Source of the DNA: Axinella damicornis
Lineage: Eukaryota > Porifera > Demospongiae > Axinellida > Axinellidae
NCBI GenBank assembly: GCA_963931865.1
Contig: OZ007506.1
Coordinates: forward strand, 9,938,855 to 10,002,854
Length of the DNA: 64,000 nt
Direction of reading: 5' to 3'
This document shows, piece after piece, positions 34,434 to 45,125 of this stretch. The notes under the pieces were generated by a model. The model was not told where the DNA came from, made no database searches, and worked only from the letters and a program-made list of their open reading frames with translations. Positions within the stretch are counted from its first letter, which is position 1; each line of letters opens with the position of its first letter. A program made the position numbers and the translations under genes.

Positions 34434-35437
34434 CTTGAATACACCAGGCAGTTCAGTGGGATAGAAGGTAGAGTAGATCGTGATAAAAATGTAGTTAAAC
34501 ATGCACAGGGAAGGCATACGTAGAAAGGGGGCTTGCCCATGTTTCCCCTTCTGTCAGGGGTTAGCGAAACTGAGGCAGTTTCTTCGACCACAACGTTTGG
34601 CACACATACCTATCAATACATTATGATTTTAGTGTGTCCGTGTGTCTGTCCATGCATAATATATATATGGAAGTGGGATCATGTTCAGGGGGGCTGGACA
34701 AGACACACAAGTCTAGTGACACACGACCTTTGTACTTGACTACAACCTCTGAACTTGGAACTCAGCGAAGAACGTTTGAGAACATCAGGCAGGGGTCAGA
34801 ATGGCTGGAGCTGCAAGCAGATGCAACCAGAGAGCAGTAGCTCAAGCGGGCGCTATCGGGGAGCAACAATCGCATGGCTGAGGCAAACACAATTGGGGAG
34901 CAGCAGCTGAATCGGGCGAGATCGGGGTGATCAGGCAGACAAATGGGGGAGCAGCAGCTGAATGGGGATCGGGGTGAGGCAGACAAATTAGGAGCAGCAG
35001 CTGAATCGGATGCAACTGGGGAGCAGCAGCTGAAGCAGATGCAATCGGAGAGTAAAGTGGACGCAATCAGGGAGCAGTCAGCAGAGGTGAGGTTTTGTCA
35101 GACCACTGCTGAGAGCTGTCCAGCACTGGATTGCTCATGTAGGCAAATGAGGAGGCAGTAGCTGAGCGAGCAAAGCTACTTATCTACAAATGTACACGCC
35201 ATGGATTTGCAGATTTGGTAGCACTGCTCTATACAATTCCTTTGATTGCCCTCACAGCTACCTGTGGAGTTCATTAAATTCACTGCAATAATACAGGTGT
35301 TGTGCAATCAAGTAGCCTTGTTCCCTAGGCCATTCCCGCCTTCAGGAAAACGAATTCAGTGATAAAACAGTAAAGCTACAGTACGGACCCAGGGAAGACA
35401 TTGTTGTGCTAATAAGGAATAGCAGGGAGTGGTTTAC
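34434..35437. other. ABC gene intron containing a dispersed GGGGAGCAGCAGCTG repeat
   Basis: 34620-35175 contains an AACCTCTGAACTTGGAACTC-type segment, then four or more GGGGAGCAGCAGCTGAATCG units, ending GCGAGCAAAGCTACTT. A relative occurs in inverted orientation at 51905-52330, in another intron of the same gene. At 35312 there is a lone TAGCCTTGTTCCCTAGG MITE end. No exon was seen. Confidence 0.6.
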
Positions 35438-35545
35438 CTTGCTCTGAGCAAGGGGTCCACGCCCACAGTTGGCTCATCCAGGATAAGTAGTTGTGGTTCT
35501 TGTAACATTGCCACCGCAAACGACACCCTCCTCTTCTGACCACCA
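35438..35545 (-). CDS. ABC transporter exon with signature motif and Walker B
   Basis: On minus, the CCCAG acceptor is followed by [14 protein letters not shown] (the LSGGQ-type signature; its first Ser codon is split with the exon at 51421-51562) and [15 protein letters not shown] (Walker B with catalytic Glu, then D-loop), ending at a GTAAAC donor. These are the residues that sandwich ATP across the NBD dimer. SGGQ followed by R-V-S-F-A and DEPTVGVDP is characteristic of ABCH-like and bacterial ABC-2 ATPases. The exon lies between a MULE derivative on one side and a dispersed repeat on the other. Confidence 0.92.
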
Positions 35546-35768
35546 CTGGGAAGAGAGAAAAAACATCACAGTAGCCCACTCCTATCTGCTGGCCATTGCT
35601 ACAAGGAGGGAACCTTGAAACGTGCTTAGCAAGGATGGAATCCCCGACTTACTGCAAAGGGGCATAATTACTTACAGTACGCAATTCAGCTCAATTTTGG
35701 CCTAATTCTAATCTAAAAGTGGGTTGCTAGGAGCGCTAGGTCTCTGGGGTGGTGCAGCATCACTAAAG

Positions 35769-37270
35769 AGGGAGGTGGTAAAATGCGGAATACGGAATAA
35801 TGGAATAGCAGAATAACAGAATAATGGAATAACCTTAGTGCGCATTAAAAAGAGCATTGTGCATGCTCAAACGCTGTCCACGTGTCGGGATTGAGCTCAA
35901 GTCGTCGTCGACGATCGGTAGGGTGGCAGAATCTGTGGAGATGGAGGATGGTTAGCCTTTATATGGTCACGCTTTTGGTATTACTGCTTGAGTTATATTA
36001 GCGTTGCTATTTGTGTGTTAACTTACCTTTCAGACCTCCTAACCGATGAAGACGAAGTGGCTGAGAGCCATTTTTCTTTCAAGGTACGCCAGTTGTGTTT
36101 TGATTTGAAAACCCAAAGTTGTCATTTTGTTGCATTTTGTAGGACTGAGATAGTTGTCATTTCATCTGAGAGTGAGCGATCCGAAAGTGAGCCAAACACG
36201 CCACTGAAGCAAGAAGTGGCCACTGTTGCTAAGACTGAGCCAAACTGCGCTCGTCACCTGCTCAAAGCTCTTGAAAGGTGAGGTGATGAGATGTGTGTTG
36301 GTGTACCATGCATGAGCCACAGTGGTACTCAGTCAACCATGCCCATACACAGTCCTTTCAGCTACGTCGAGAACAAGCATGTTTCACCTCAATTTCCTGC
36401 TGCCTCTCAGACGCCATCGCTTGGGTTTGGTGCACCTTCCACTCCTGGGGAGATTTTTGTACTCCATTCAGACTGTACATCCTTACTGGTAACATTACTA
36501 CATGCTACGGATGCAAGGAGCGCTTTGTTCGTGCTGGCCCCCAATACAACCTCATTGTGCATGAGAAGACCGATCATTCTTCAACCCAAGGACAGGTGCT
36601 CCAATGTTCAAGCGAGGCAATGCTAATTATCATGCTAACCTGCCATGCATTAGAATGTGTTGGCCATCTTTTGATCCACTTTCGCTGGTTATACTGGACT
36701 TCATCGAACTTCAGAGTAGCCACAAGCAGTTGCTCTTTGACCATTTTGGCTTGATGTTGCCGTGACGTTCATTGTCACTTGTCATTGTATACACTTGTTA
36801 TTGCTCAACACCTGCATACATACAATACAATCTTGTCAAAAAAAACATTCTTTGTTGTGGTATTAATAACAGCTCTCTTAGCTACTAACTGCGGTGTTTA
36901 ATTTAAAGCGCACTGAAGTTGAGAAGTGCCATTCCTGAGCAGGTTCTGCAAATTTTGTGTAATGGTCTGACTGCCTCTGGGGAGCCAGGCTTTCAATATG
37001 GATCGAAGAACTTTCGTCTGTCCTCGCGATCTCAGCGCACATGCTACTGCCAAGGCAAATAACCTCGTCACTGTGTCGTCAGCCTTTGGGCGCTTTATTG
37101 CAGCTATCTCGCCGTGCCGCGAGCAAGCTCGCTGGCTAGGCTGCACTGTTGGATTGCAGTTGCATAGCGCAGCAAGCGCAAATTACCAATCGTATTCCTA
37201 CTTCTGGTCAAGGTCAATAAGAAGTTATTCACTATTCCGTTATTCCGTATTCTGCGTTTTACCACCTCCC
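35769..37270 (+). mobile_element. MULE deletion derivative, 1.5 kb
   Basis: The left end AGGGAGGTGGTAAAATGCGG and the right end (CCGTATTCTGCGTTTTACCACCTCCC, 37245-37270) are inverted repeats. The flanks TCACTAAAG (35760-35768) and TCACTAAGA (37271-37279) fit a 9-bp duplication with one slipped base. The interior encodes the N- and C-terminal portions of a protein related to that of the MULE at 40216-44823 but lacks the DDE core, so it must rely on transposase supplied elsewhere. Different terminal sequences show it is a sister family, not a simple deletion of that copy. Confidence 0.8.
36030..36765 (+). pseudogene. MULE-type transposase remnant: acidic N-terminal exons plus C-terminal CxGC domain
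   Basis: An exon near 36034-36081 (LLTDEDEVAESHFSFK) and one from about 36143 to 36279 (VVISSESERSESEP...LLKALER) have AG acceptors and GTACGC/GTGAGG donors. They match in style the short acidic exons of the full-length MULE. At 36463-36580 the frame reads FRLYILTGNITTCYGC, paralleling FRLMFYNARISRCQGC of the full-length protein. After a frameshift near 36585 it continues GNANYHANLPC and ends near FGLMLP at 36765, where the full-length copy ends FGLQM. The DDE catalytic core and SWIM-like finger are absent. Confidence 0.75.
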
Positions 37271-37620
37271 TCACTAAGATTGTCTGCTGCACCACTTGGA
37301 TGACAATGGCATCCAATTATGCACCACTTCAAAGTAGAACTAACTAGTTATTCATACTGCTGATTTCAGCTCCCTTTGAGCACTACGTGTACTGTGCACA
37401 GTGGATTTGCAGTTGCGTTCAAAATTCAGTACGCCATGGTTGTGTACTGGATCATGGAAAACCACACACACCTGATGATCATGAGCTAGTTGTGGCATAT
37501 TTTATGTCAGAGAATCAGTGATGGAGTGAGCACTCACTAGCAGATGATGGACGAAGACAATGAAGAAGCATGGGGTTATTACACCATGGACTTCCCCATC
37601 GCATGTGTAGTGGAGCAATA
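37271..37620. other. No recognisable feature
   Basis: A short interval between the MULE derivative and the foldback MITE. No frame, tandem array or terminal repeat is recognised. Confidence 0.35.
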
Positions 37621-38150
37621 GGGAACTTGCATGATTACGTCACGAGCGGATGGACATGCCCACTTATGGTATCACGTACCATATTGCTCCATTGAAAATG
37701 TATTGGAAATGGCTACCAAGGTGCGTGCTTACAAGTACTGTGCCTGCGTGCTAGCGCTAGCAGAAAATGATTCGAGATATTGGCTGTCCAGAGTACGTAC
37801 AAAAATGAATCCTTCCTCGTGCGAGTCGGAGAACGCGGTAGGGGGCGACTTACTTGGGGTGGAGGCGCTAACCATCAGGAAGTAATAGCTAGCCCCTACT
37901 AGGGTCATGCCACTTTAGCAAAGCTCGAAGAATATCTCTCTCATGGTACCACGGTCTGTGCCACTTGCTTTGGACGCCATTGCTCAGCAACCGCTTCTCC
38001 GATTCGCACGAGCAAGGATTCATTTTGTAACTAAACTTCTGGACAGCCAATACTCGATTCATTTTCTGCTACGCGAGAGCACGCGGGCGCAGTGCTTATA
38101 AACGCTCACCTTAGTAGCCATTCCCATTGAGCCAGTCTTGGTAAGTGGAT
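37621..38150. mobile_element. Foldback MITE with arms of about 250 bp
   Basis: Blocks CATTGGAAATGGCTACCAAGG-like, AGCAGAAAATGATTCGAG, TGGCTGTCCAGAGT and AATGAATCCTTCCTCGTGCG on the left recur inverted at 37990-38130. The centre, with GGGGTGGAGGCGCTAACC, matches the reverse complement of 45612-45680 inside the second DIRS element over about 65 bp. No clean target duplication was found. The frame 37631-37885 lies in the left arm and is not a gene. Confidence 0.65.
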
Positions 38151-39087
38151 TCATGAGAAGCCAAGCAAACCCATAATCACTTTTGAAGCTCTACTTGCAA
38201 GCTATAAATATGTTTGACACCCTATTGCTGCACTTGCGCAGGCTCATTGCGAAAAGCGACATACGTACGTATACGCACGTATGTACATACCACGTACCTA
38301 CGCATCCAGCACTGTGTCTCGGCACTTCGGTGCTGAGACAAAAACTGAATACATTCCTGACGGGTTACATTTGCATTCGGAGGTTCTGACCAGTATCTTA
38401 GCCCAGGCTCCTTTTTCACATTTGAGCAAGTGGTTAAAGGCAGTCTCAAATAAAGCACATCCCATTGTGTGGGACAGGGGATCTATGGTATAATCAAGTT
38501 ATAGACCTTATCTTGCTGTAGTGCATGGCTGTGTACCTTAATTGTATACATGTTTACAGTGACCATAAGAAACTCCCTACTGCCAATTCCAGGACCAATA
38601 TCTCAGATGGTTCCACTTCTAAGAAATTCCGCTATTCATTGACGATGAAGAAGAAAACTGCTTTTAGTGTGCGTAACATAGCAGACACCATTCAAAGTTT
38701 GTGTCCATACGTGATGTTAAAGATCTGATTACCAAATTTCTTAAGCGAGATGTGGTGCAAGAAGTGGGCTATATTTCACCAGGCCATGAGGCCAAAGGGT
38801 GGCATAACTCTCTGCTGCACGATAGTGACCTAGTAGCAATGTAGGGGGAGTATCAGGGAAGGAGTGATGCTATATGCAGCTGCTGATGAGACCGCAGCAC
38901 CACACACACCAAGCAAGGAAGCGATCATAGCACACACCACCATCAAAGTGTGGGAAGAACTTACACAGAATGGAGAAGAAATTATCTATAAACTGAAACA
39001 GAAACATGCTAAATGCTATACAATCGAACAACTATAACTGCTGGACCCACACCTACGTATAATCAGCCCTCTATACGTATGTTGTAG
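38151..39087 (+). other. Unassigned, partly protein-like stretch
   Basis: A frame from about 38870 reads AADETAAPHTPSKEAIIAHT then VWEELTQNGEEIIYKLKQKH up to a stop near 39035. It is helical and charged but unrecognised; being just upstream of the gypsy polymerase it may belong to that element. The frame 38525-38728 ending YVMLKI is also unrecognised. CATAATCACTTTTGAAGCTC near 38172 resembles 22850, a shared repeat fragment. Confidence 0.3.
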
Positions 39088-40466
39088 GATGGAAAAAAAC
39101 CTGGCTTGCTGCGTTTCTGTATTGATTACCGTAGTCTGAATACAGTGACAAAGGCCTACTTATTTCCCCTTCCGAGGATTGATGATCTCCTCGATGTACT
39201 GGGCCGGGGCAAGTGTTTCTCAACAGTGGATATAGCAGCGGCTTACTGGCAAGTCCAAGTACACCTCGATCGAGAAGACTGCCTTCATAACCCATCAAGG
39301 GTTGTATGAACTGTCACTCATCAAGAATGCACCTGCAGTTTTCCAGCAGCTTATGCAAAGAGTGTTGATGGGTCTTAACGCCGATCAAGGACCAGGATTG
39401 TGTCTGTTTACCTGGATAACGTTTCGGTGTTTCAGAGACATTGGAGGAATACTTGGAGCACCTACAACAAGTGATTGGATGGCTGGTAGGTGGGGTCTCA
39501 TGTTGAAGCCATCAAAGTGTCAATTCGTTTGTCTACAAGTGGAGTATTTAGGGAACCTCATAACACTAAGTAGTATTCACCCATACCCAAATCGCGAAGT
39601 GGAGGACTTTCCTGTTCCTCAGTCTGTGAAGGAAGTGTGGCAGTTCCTCGGGATTGCATCCAATACTATCGTCGTTTCATACGGGAATTTGCCAAGATTG
39701 CCCAACCGCTTCATGCATTGACGCAGAAAGGAGCACTGATTGAATGGACATCTTCCTGTCAGAGGGTGTTAGAGGAGCTGAAAACCAGACTCATCGAATC
39801 CCCACTCTAGCCTACCCAAACTTCAGCGAGAGCTTCATACTTCAGACTGATGCTAGCCTGAAGGGACTTGGAACAGAGCTGTCTCAGAGGCAGTAGGATG
39901 ATTGACTATACCGTATAGCAGGAAATTTTCGTGGGTCCAAATTTCGCAAATCTTCCTAACATCCGTTCTTACAAAGTTTTCACGATTTTGAATTTCGCAA
40001 CAAATGGTCACAGCCTATGACCACACCCTCTACTCTTCACATGCGCTGGAGAACTCAACATGCACTTCAACCATAGATAATATATACCTGCGAAACTCCG
40101 TAGGTATATATTATCTATGCTGTAGGACTGGTGGTGGTCGATAAGGGCCCCTTGTGGGATGGCAGGTCGGAATTAGTGGTAGAAAGACATAGCTAGCTAC
40201 TCCAGGTGGCAAAATGGGCGTATGGAAAAGCAGGAAACGGAAAGCGGAAACGGACATGGAAAGCGGAAACGGACATGGAAAGCGGAAACGGACGTGGAAA
40301 ATGGAAAAATCGTGCGCATGCTCAGTATCATAAATTGCTCATTGAACTGCCATGTGTGACAGTGAATGCGGAGTGAAGGCGAACAGAGAAAGCCAGAGCT
40401 GTTGTAGCCTGCTCAGACAGCATAACTACTGAGAGTGCGGTCTGAAGTACTTGAACAAATGATGGC

Positions 40467-43400
40467 ATGGCGTCTGGAGGTTCCCGAGCTGACCCCATAG
40501 AGATAGACAGCACTGACAACAGGTAAGCCAACTCGGTATGACTTGTAAGGGGTAGTTCAGCTTTTATGCGCTTTTTGGTGACAAACAAGTATTGATACAG
40601 GGGTGGAAACAGCTAGTAATTGTCATTGCACTGTGTTCGTGCTAGTCACCTGTTATGTGTCATTTTGTTTGTCTTTTGTCTTGTGTGTACAGCAATAACG
40701 AGGACAGTGACCTTGATGATGCCAACTTCAAGTTCTCTCAGTCAGTGTCACCCATTAAGAAGTAAGTGTTGCTTGTGAGAATTTGGCTTGTTGTTTGCTA
40801 CACTGTGTACTCTAGCTAGCTGTGTTTTGTCAAGCTGTGTTACTGAACACCTGTTCTTTTTTGTACACAGGAAGCTTGTCAAGACAGAGCCAGTAATCGA
40901 GTACTACAGCGGAAGAAAGGAGCTCCCAATATATACTCGACAAAAGAAGCATCTTTCTACGACTCAAATCGTTGAAAGCCTTCTAGATCCTGATCTTGAC
41001 CAAGCCCAGATCTGCAAGACTCAACCAGTTGGTGTCGAAAGCAACTTGGCATTCATTGTTGATCTGAAGCACCTCAAGAACCCAAAAGATATCCTTTGTG
41101 ATGAGTTAGGGTCGTGGAAATGCAACGGTTGCCACCACACATGGGTTGTCGTGGACGAGTTTGGTATTGCTGATGTGTGTGGAAAGAAAAAGCCAAGCGA
41201 CAAGGATGGAGCATTGTACCGGGTCACCAAGAAGTACTACAACAACAAAGGAAGCCCTGACTTTAATCGAATGGTTGTATTTCTTGAAGGTATGTGTGCA
41301 AGTAAATTACACATTATCAAATTTGCTGTTGTAATGACTTTATGCTGACAGTGCTTTTGTGGTTGATTAGGGTGTGTTTGTGTGCAACACCTATAGTACC
41401 TTGTATCATGTAATTAGTGTTCTGATAAGGGAATGTACTGGTGTGTGACCACCTTTGGGGGATAGTGGGTGACTTAAGAGTTTGAATTGGGTGTGCACAT
41501 TGTGTGTGTGCCTTGTTTTGATGCTTGGTGTTGTACTAGTCATAAAGTGTGCTGTAAGTGTATGTTCTTACAAACTGCATTTTTGGTTTGCCTTTGTGGC
41601 AATTGTTTACATAATGCCTTTTAGGTAACATGCCATTGGTATGAAAATTACCTCTGAATGTATGAGTTAGGATTACTTGTGGGTGGTGTCTTAGTGGCTA
41701 TTTTGTGAACACCTGAGTGTGTGTGAGCTTAGTTTTAGCGAAATTAATGTGAAACGACATTCTTTCATTACAGATGGGGATGGTGACACTCTGAATTTAT
41801 CGATGGTTCACTATTCGTTTGACAACGAAGAGCACAGTGTGCTCCCACGCCCCCACGGAAACTCCAAGTCTCAGAGTGCTTATGTACGAACCATGCCGAG
41901 TACCATGTGCAAGCTTAGAGATGCAAGTCAATACCTCCCACCGAAGCATGCTGTTGGAGAAGTAACCAGGGGTGTTGGTGGATTGGCTGGGGCATCCAGT
42001 GTGTCTGAACTACCACGAAACAGACAGCAGTCAGCTGACTGTCGCAGAGCCTTGTTCGCCCCGAAGTGTACTCGTGTAAGTAGCAATGCCGACCCATTGT
42101 TTCCAGTTATGCTAATGTGCAAGGAGAGTGAAGGTGCAAACAGCAACCCAAGTACACGCTTTGTACGCATTGTGTGTAATACTCCTGAGCCAATGGCTGT
42201 GTTGACCTTTGATTGGACCCTTGAAGACTTGCAACGTTTTTGCACTCGCCCTCATCAGCACGTGATTCTGAGTGTCGATCCCACTTTCAATTTAGGGAGC
42301 TTTCACGTGACGGTTACTACATATCGACACCCTATGCTTGAGTACAGACACCACAGACGACGCCAGCACCCTGTCATGTTTGGCCCAATGTTCGTGCATC
42401 AGAGGAAGACGTTTGCTACGTACAACTTCTTTTTCTCTCAATTGGTTGGCTTAAAACCCAATCTCCGTGATATTCAGTGCTTTGGTACTGATGGGGAGAA
42501 AGCCCTCGAGGATGCTCTTCACACTCAGTTTAGAGTTGCCATGCATCTACGTTGCTTTCTGCACTTTCGGGGCAATCTGGAGTCCAAGCTAGCTGATCTG
42601 GGGATTTCAAAATCTGGTGCCCAAGAGTTTCTCAAGGACGTGTTTGGCAATCCTGTCTTGTTAGAAGAAGGGCTGGTCGATGCAGATAGTGCCGAGTTGG
42701 ACGAAGAATTCGAGTCTCTGAAGAAGACATGGGATGATAGAGAATGCTCTCTGGTCAACACCACACAAGCTCATTTTCACGACTGGTTTAGATCCAACTC
42801 ACTTGAGGTGATCAGGAAGTGTATGCTGAAAGAGAAAAGGGAAGCAGCAGGCCTCGGGTCACCACCTGAACCATTTTACACCAATGATGTAGAATCGAAA
42901 AATCGAGTTCTCAAGGACCAGACATGCTACAAAACACAGCAGTTGCCAGCATTTGTACAGATGATGAAAGACATGTATGAAGAGCAAAAACAAGAGATCG
43001 ATAAGGCTGTGATAGGTCTTGGAGAGTATCAACTGTGCCCGCCATACAAGTCGTACGAAGTCACCTCTAAGGAGTGGTTCAAGAAGAGCGAGAAACAGAG
43101 GGAGAGAGTTCTTCAACGATTTGCGAAGGCTGAGCTGACTACAGGTGATTCAGTTGACCAAGATGGTGCATCTACTAGCAATCCCCTGTCGTGCACCAAG
43201 ATTGATGCGTCCATTCAGTCTGCTATGTGGGCCAAAGCACAGAGGTATCTCGCCGATCAATTGTACAGTAAGTCACCCGGGGTTTCAGACTTTTCCAGTG
43301 TGAGTGTGAAGAGTGAGTCAAGCGATCGACCTCACTTCGTGAAGAAAGTTGGCAATCACGTTTACCGATGCGACAAGGAGTGCCTAATGTTCAAAGCCAC

Positions 43401-44360
43401 CAATGGAATGTGCTCCCATTCCCTGGTTGTGGCCCTTTTGAAGTTGACACATTCGTCGCACACTATGCTAAGTCAAAAGCCCCAGTCAACTATGGCCAGC
43501 TCGCCCAGCATGGTCTACCACTTGGAGGCAAGAAACCTTCTAAACGCAAGGCCTCCTCGAAGAGGACGACTTCGGCTGTCAAGGAAATTCTCTCTCTTGC
43601 GGATGGCCTTCAGCGTTCCAAGCGTGCCAAGCGTGCCAGTGGTGGCCATCATGTGAGCAGGTCGCCTTCGCCTCTTCTCAGTGATCACTCGCCTGAGCCT
43701 ATGTCTCCTACCAATGACCACTCAGTTGTGTTTCCGAGTAATCACTCTGATTATGAGCCCTCCGAGTCCCCCTCTTATGGTCTTGTTGCTGTACAAACCC
43801 AGCCTTCTAAGCGTGCCATGACTGAGCCTGTTAGCTACTCGCCTTCCTTGGTACCAAGTGATCATCAACGCTCCAACTCCCCAGTTTTTGGTGTTAGTGC
43901 TCCAAACACTATGATCAGAAGTGTATCCAACACTGCCAATTTTTTGAGTCCTCTTTCTCAGCCGCCACCACTGGTACATGTCTCACCTCGACCTCAATCA
44001 AGTTTGCAAGCCTCACTTGGGTCAAGTTCATCTGTAGGGCAACCGTTTCGCTTGATGTTTTACAATGCAAGAATATCGAGATGCCAAGGCTGTCGGGGTG
44101 AGATTCAACGAGGTTGCTCCAGCCCACATGATGTCATTTTCCAGCACAAGGAACATGTCTTGTTCCAAAACCCAAATTCAGGAAACTGGCAGATGTCTTG
44201 TGACCTCAGAAACACCTACTATCACGCTAAATTCCAGTGTTTGGCTTCGAAACATCCAGGCTTTCACCCATCTGAGATCACTGTCGCTCAAGATGTCAAG
44301 AACAGACTGAATCAAACCCACATTCACTTCCTTCGCCAAGAGTTTGGTCTTCAAATGTAA
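40467..44360 (+). CDS. MULE transposase with DDE core, SWIM-like finger and C-terminal CxGC domain
   Basis: Likely exons are 40467-40522, 40693-40761, 40871-41289 and 41774-44360; all junctions are GT/AG and phases agree. The start is ATG at 40467 (MASGGSRADPIEID). Exons 1-2 encode an acidic leader, exon 3 a Cys-containing segment (WKCNGCHHTW...DVCGKKK) that may bind DNA. Exon 4 carries the catalytic triad: Asp in LSVDPTFNLG (about 42277), Asp in FGTDGEKAL (about 42489) and Glu in NDVESKNR (about 42892), with CFLH between the second and third. A SWIM-like RCDKEC...MCSH follows at about 43369-43420. One base appears missing in the CCCTTTT run at 43433-43439: the frame then shifts to VDTFVAHYAKSKAP..., a Ser/Pro-rich linker, and an end domain FRLMFYNARISRCQGC...FGLQM. 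The break may be a homopolymer error or inactivation. Length about 1,020 residues. Confidence 0.88.
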
Positions 44361-44410
44361 GTCATGGAACTGTCAAAGCACTCATTGTTTTTCTTTAACC
44401 TGTAACATTG

Positions 44411-44640
44411 CCACTCAATTTTCAACTTGGTGTCAGCATGCACTCAACACTCATCACTTACACCATGAGTCAATTTCTCTCATGTACGCAGTACTTATAC
44501 CAGTCAATTTACATCTTGGTGTCAGCATACACTCAACACTCATCACTTATACCATGAGTTAATTTCTCTCATGTACACAGTACTCATATACCAGTCAATT
44601 TACATCTTGGTGTAAATTCATCACTCACTACGTTCAATGT
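44411..44640 (+). repeat. Tandem repeat, about 105-bp unit, 2.2 copies
   Basis: CAATTTWCATCTTGGTGTCA, CACTCAACACTCATCACTTA, CCATGAGTYAATTTCTCTCA and TGTACRCAGTACT recur twice in order, then partially a third time. This lies downstream of the transposase stop, inside the MULE. Confidence 0.85.
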
Positions 44641-44984
44641 TAGTCTGTTGTCTTTCTAAGTGTAAATGAAATGTGTACAGTACTGGCATGTCTGTCTAGT
44701 AGTTATTAGCTACATGTCACTCAGAGATGATGATATTATTCCTAGCAGTTTCTGAGCATGCGCACGATTTTTCCATTTTCCACGTCCGTTTCCGCTTTCC
44801 GTTTCCTGCTTTTCCATACGCCCTGGCAAAATGCTCGCAGAACAAATTTATGCGGGGTTCCATTTTTCACAAGTATCCAATCACCAAAAACGCGAAAATT
44901 TGTGCCTCGCCAAAAATTTCCCGCTATAGGTATCCAGCAGCATTTGCAAGCTGAGCACTCACCCCACAAGAGAAATGGTATGCT

Positions 44985-45125
44985 ATCACTGAGCCAGAGA
45001 CTCTAGTTGTTGTACGGTGAAGCGGAGAAACAGGTGTGTCTCCTTGTTGCGCTCAGCTAAGCGAACCTTCATGAAAATTTCTCCACCAACTTGCAACTGA
45101 AGTCGCACAGTAGCCAACTTATGTA
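44985..45125 (-). other. Short protein-like frame, identity unknown
   Basis: On minus, a frame reads LATVRLQLQVGGEIFMKVRL then AERNKETHLFLRFTVQQLES to a stop near 44985. It looks compositionally like real protein, and a possible AG acceptor (CATAAG) precedes it. Its last ten codons lie antisense to gypsy RNase H, so at least that end is coincidental. Either a small exon fragment with a donor at GTACAAC, or chance. Confidence 0.2.

Larger units (their letters stand above)
40216..44823 (+). mobile_element. Full-length MULE transposon, 4608 bp
   Basis: Terminal repeats beginning GGGCGTATGGAAAAGCAGG occur at 40216-40325 and, inverted, at 44752-44823. The right copy is 72 bp; the left matches it apart from two extra 19-bp units (ATGGAAAGCGGAAACGGAC). 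TGGCAAAAT flanks both ends exactly (40207-40215 and 44824-44832), a 9-bp target duplication as expected of the Mutator superfamily. Inside is a four-exon transposase gene. A tandem repeat fills part of the 3' region. Near-identical ends and an exact duplication point to recent insertion. Confidence 0.95.
39909..44932. mobile_element. TACCGTATAG MITE (about 407 bp) interrupted by the full-length MULE
   Basis: TACCGTATAGCAGGAAATTTTC on the left and TTTCCCGCTATAGGTA on the right are TA-flanked inverted ends of the same family as 4633-5243. Removing the MULE (40216-44823 plus one 9-bp duplicate) leaves about 407 bp. The left part contains a hairpin, ATAGATAATATATACCT paired with its complement (40073-40118). 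The MITE itself lies in the gypsy RNase H region. Confidence 0.75.
39088..45015 (+). pseudogene. Ty3/gypsy reverse transcriptase-RNase H fragment, split by nested elements
   Basis: 39088-39900 encodes RT blocks in shifting frames: LLRFCIDYRSLN, FPLPRIDDLLDVLG, FSTVDIAAAYWQV (first Asp), APAVFQQLMQRVL, a remnant of the YxDD region, MLKPSKCQF and the start of RNase H (LQTDASLKGLGTELSQRQ). The RNase H resumes beyond the nested MITE and MULE at 44931 with YPAAFAS, then ALTPQEKWYAITEPETL, to about 45015. Many frameshifts and stops are present. The 5' portion, protease and integrase are not identified. The inserted block is 39909-44932. Confidence 0.85.

Noticed and set aside
36898..37316. Frames on both strands at the right side of the small MULE
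   Set aside because: They overlap each other and the terminal repeat, with no similarity to the full-length element's protein.
43433..43439. Programmed -1 frameshift in the MULE
   Set aside because: CCCTTTT looks like a slippery heptamer, but its codon phase relative to the upstream frame is wrong for the X-XXY-YYZ rule; a missing base is simpler.
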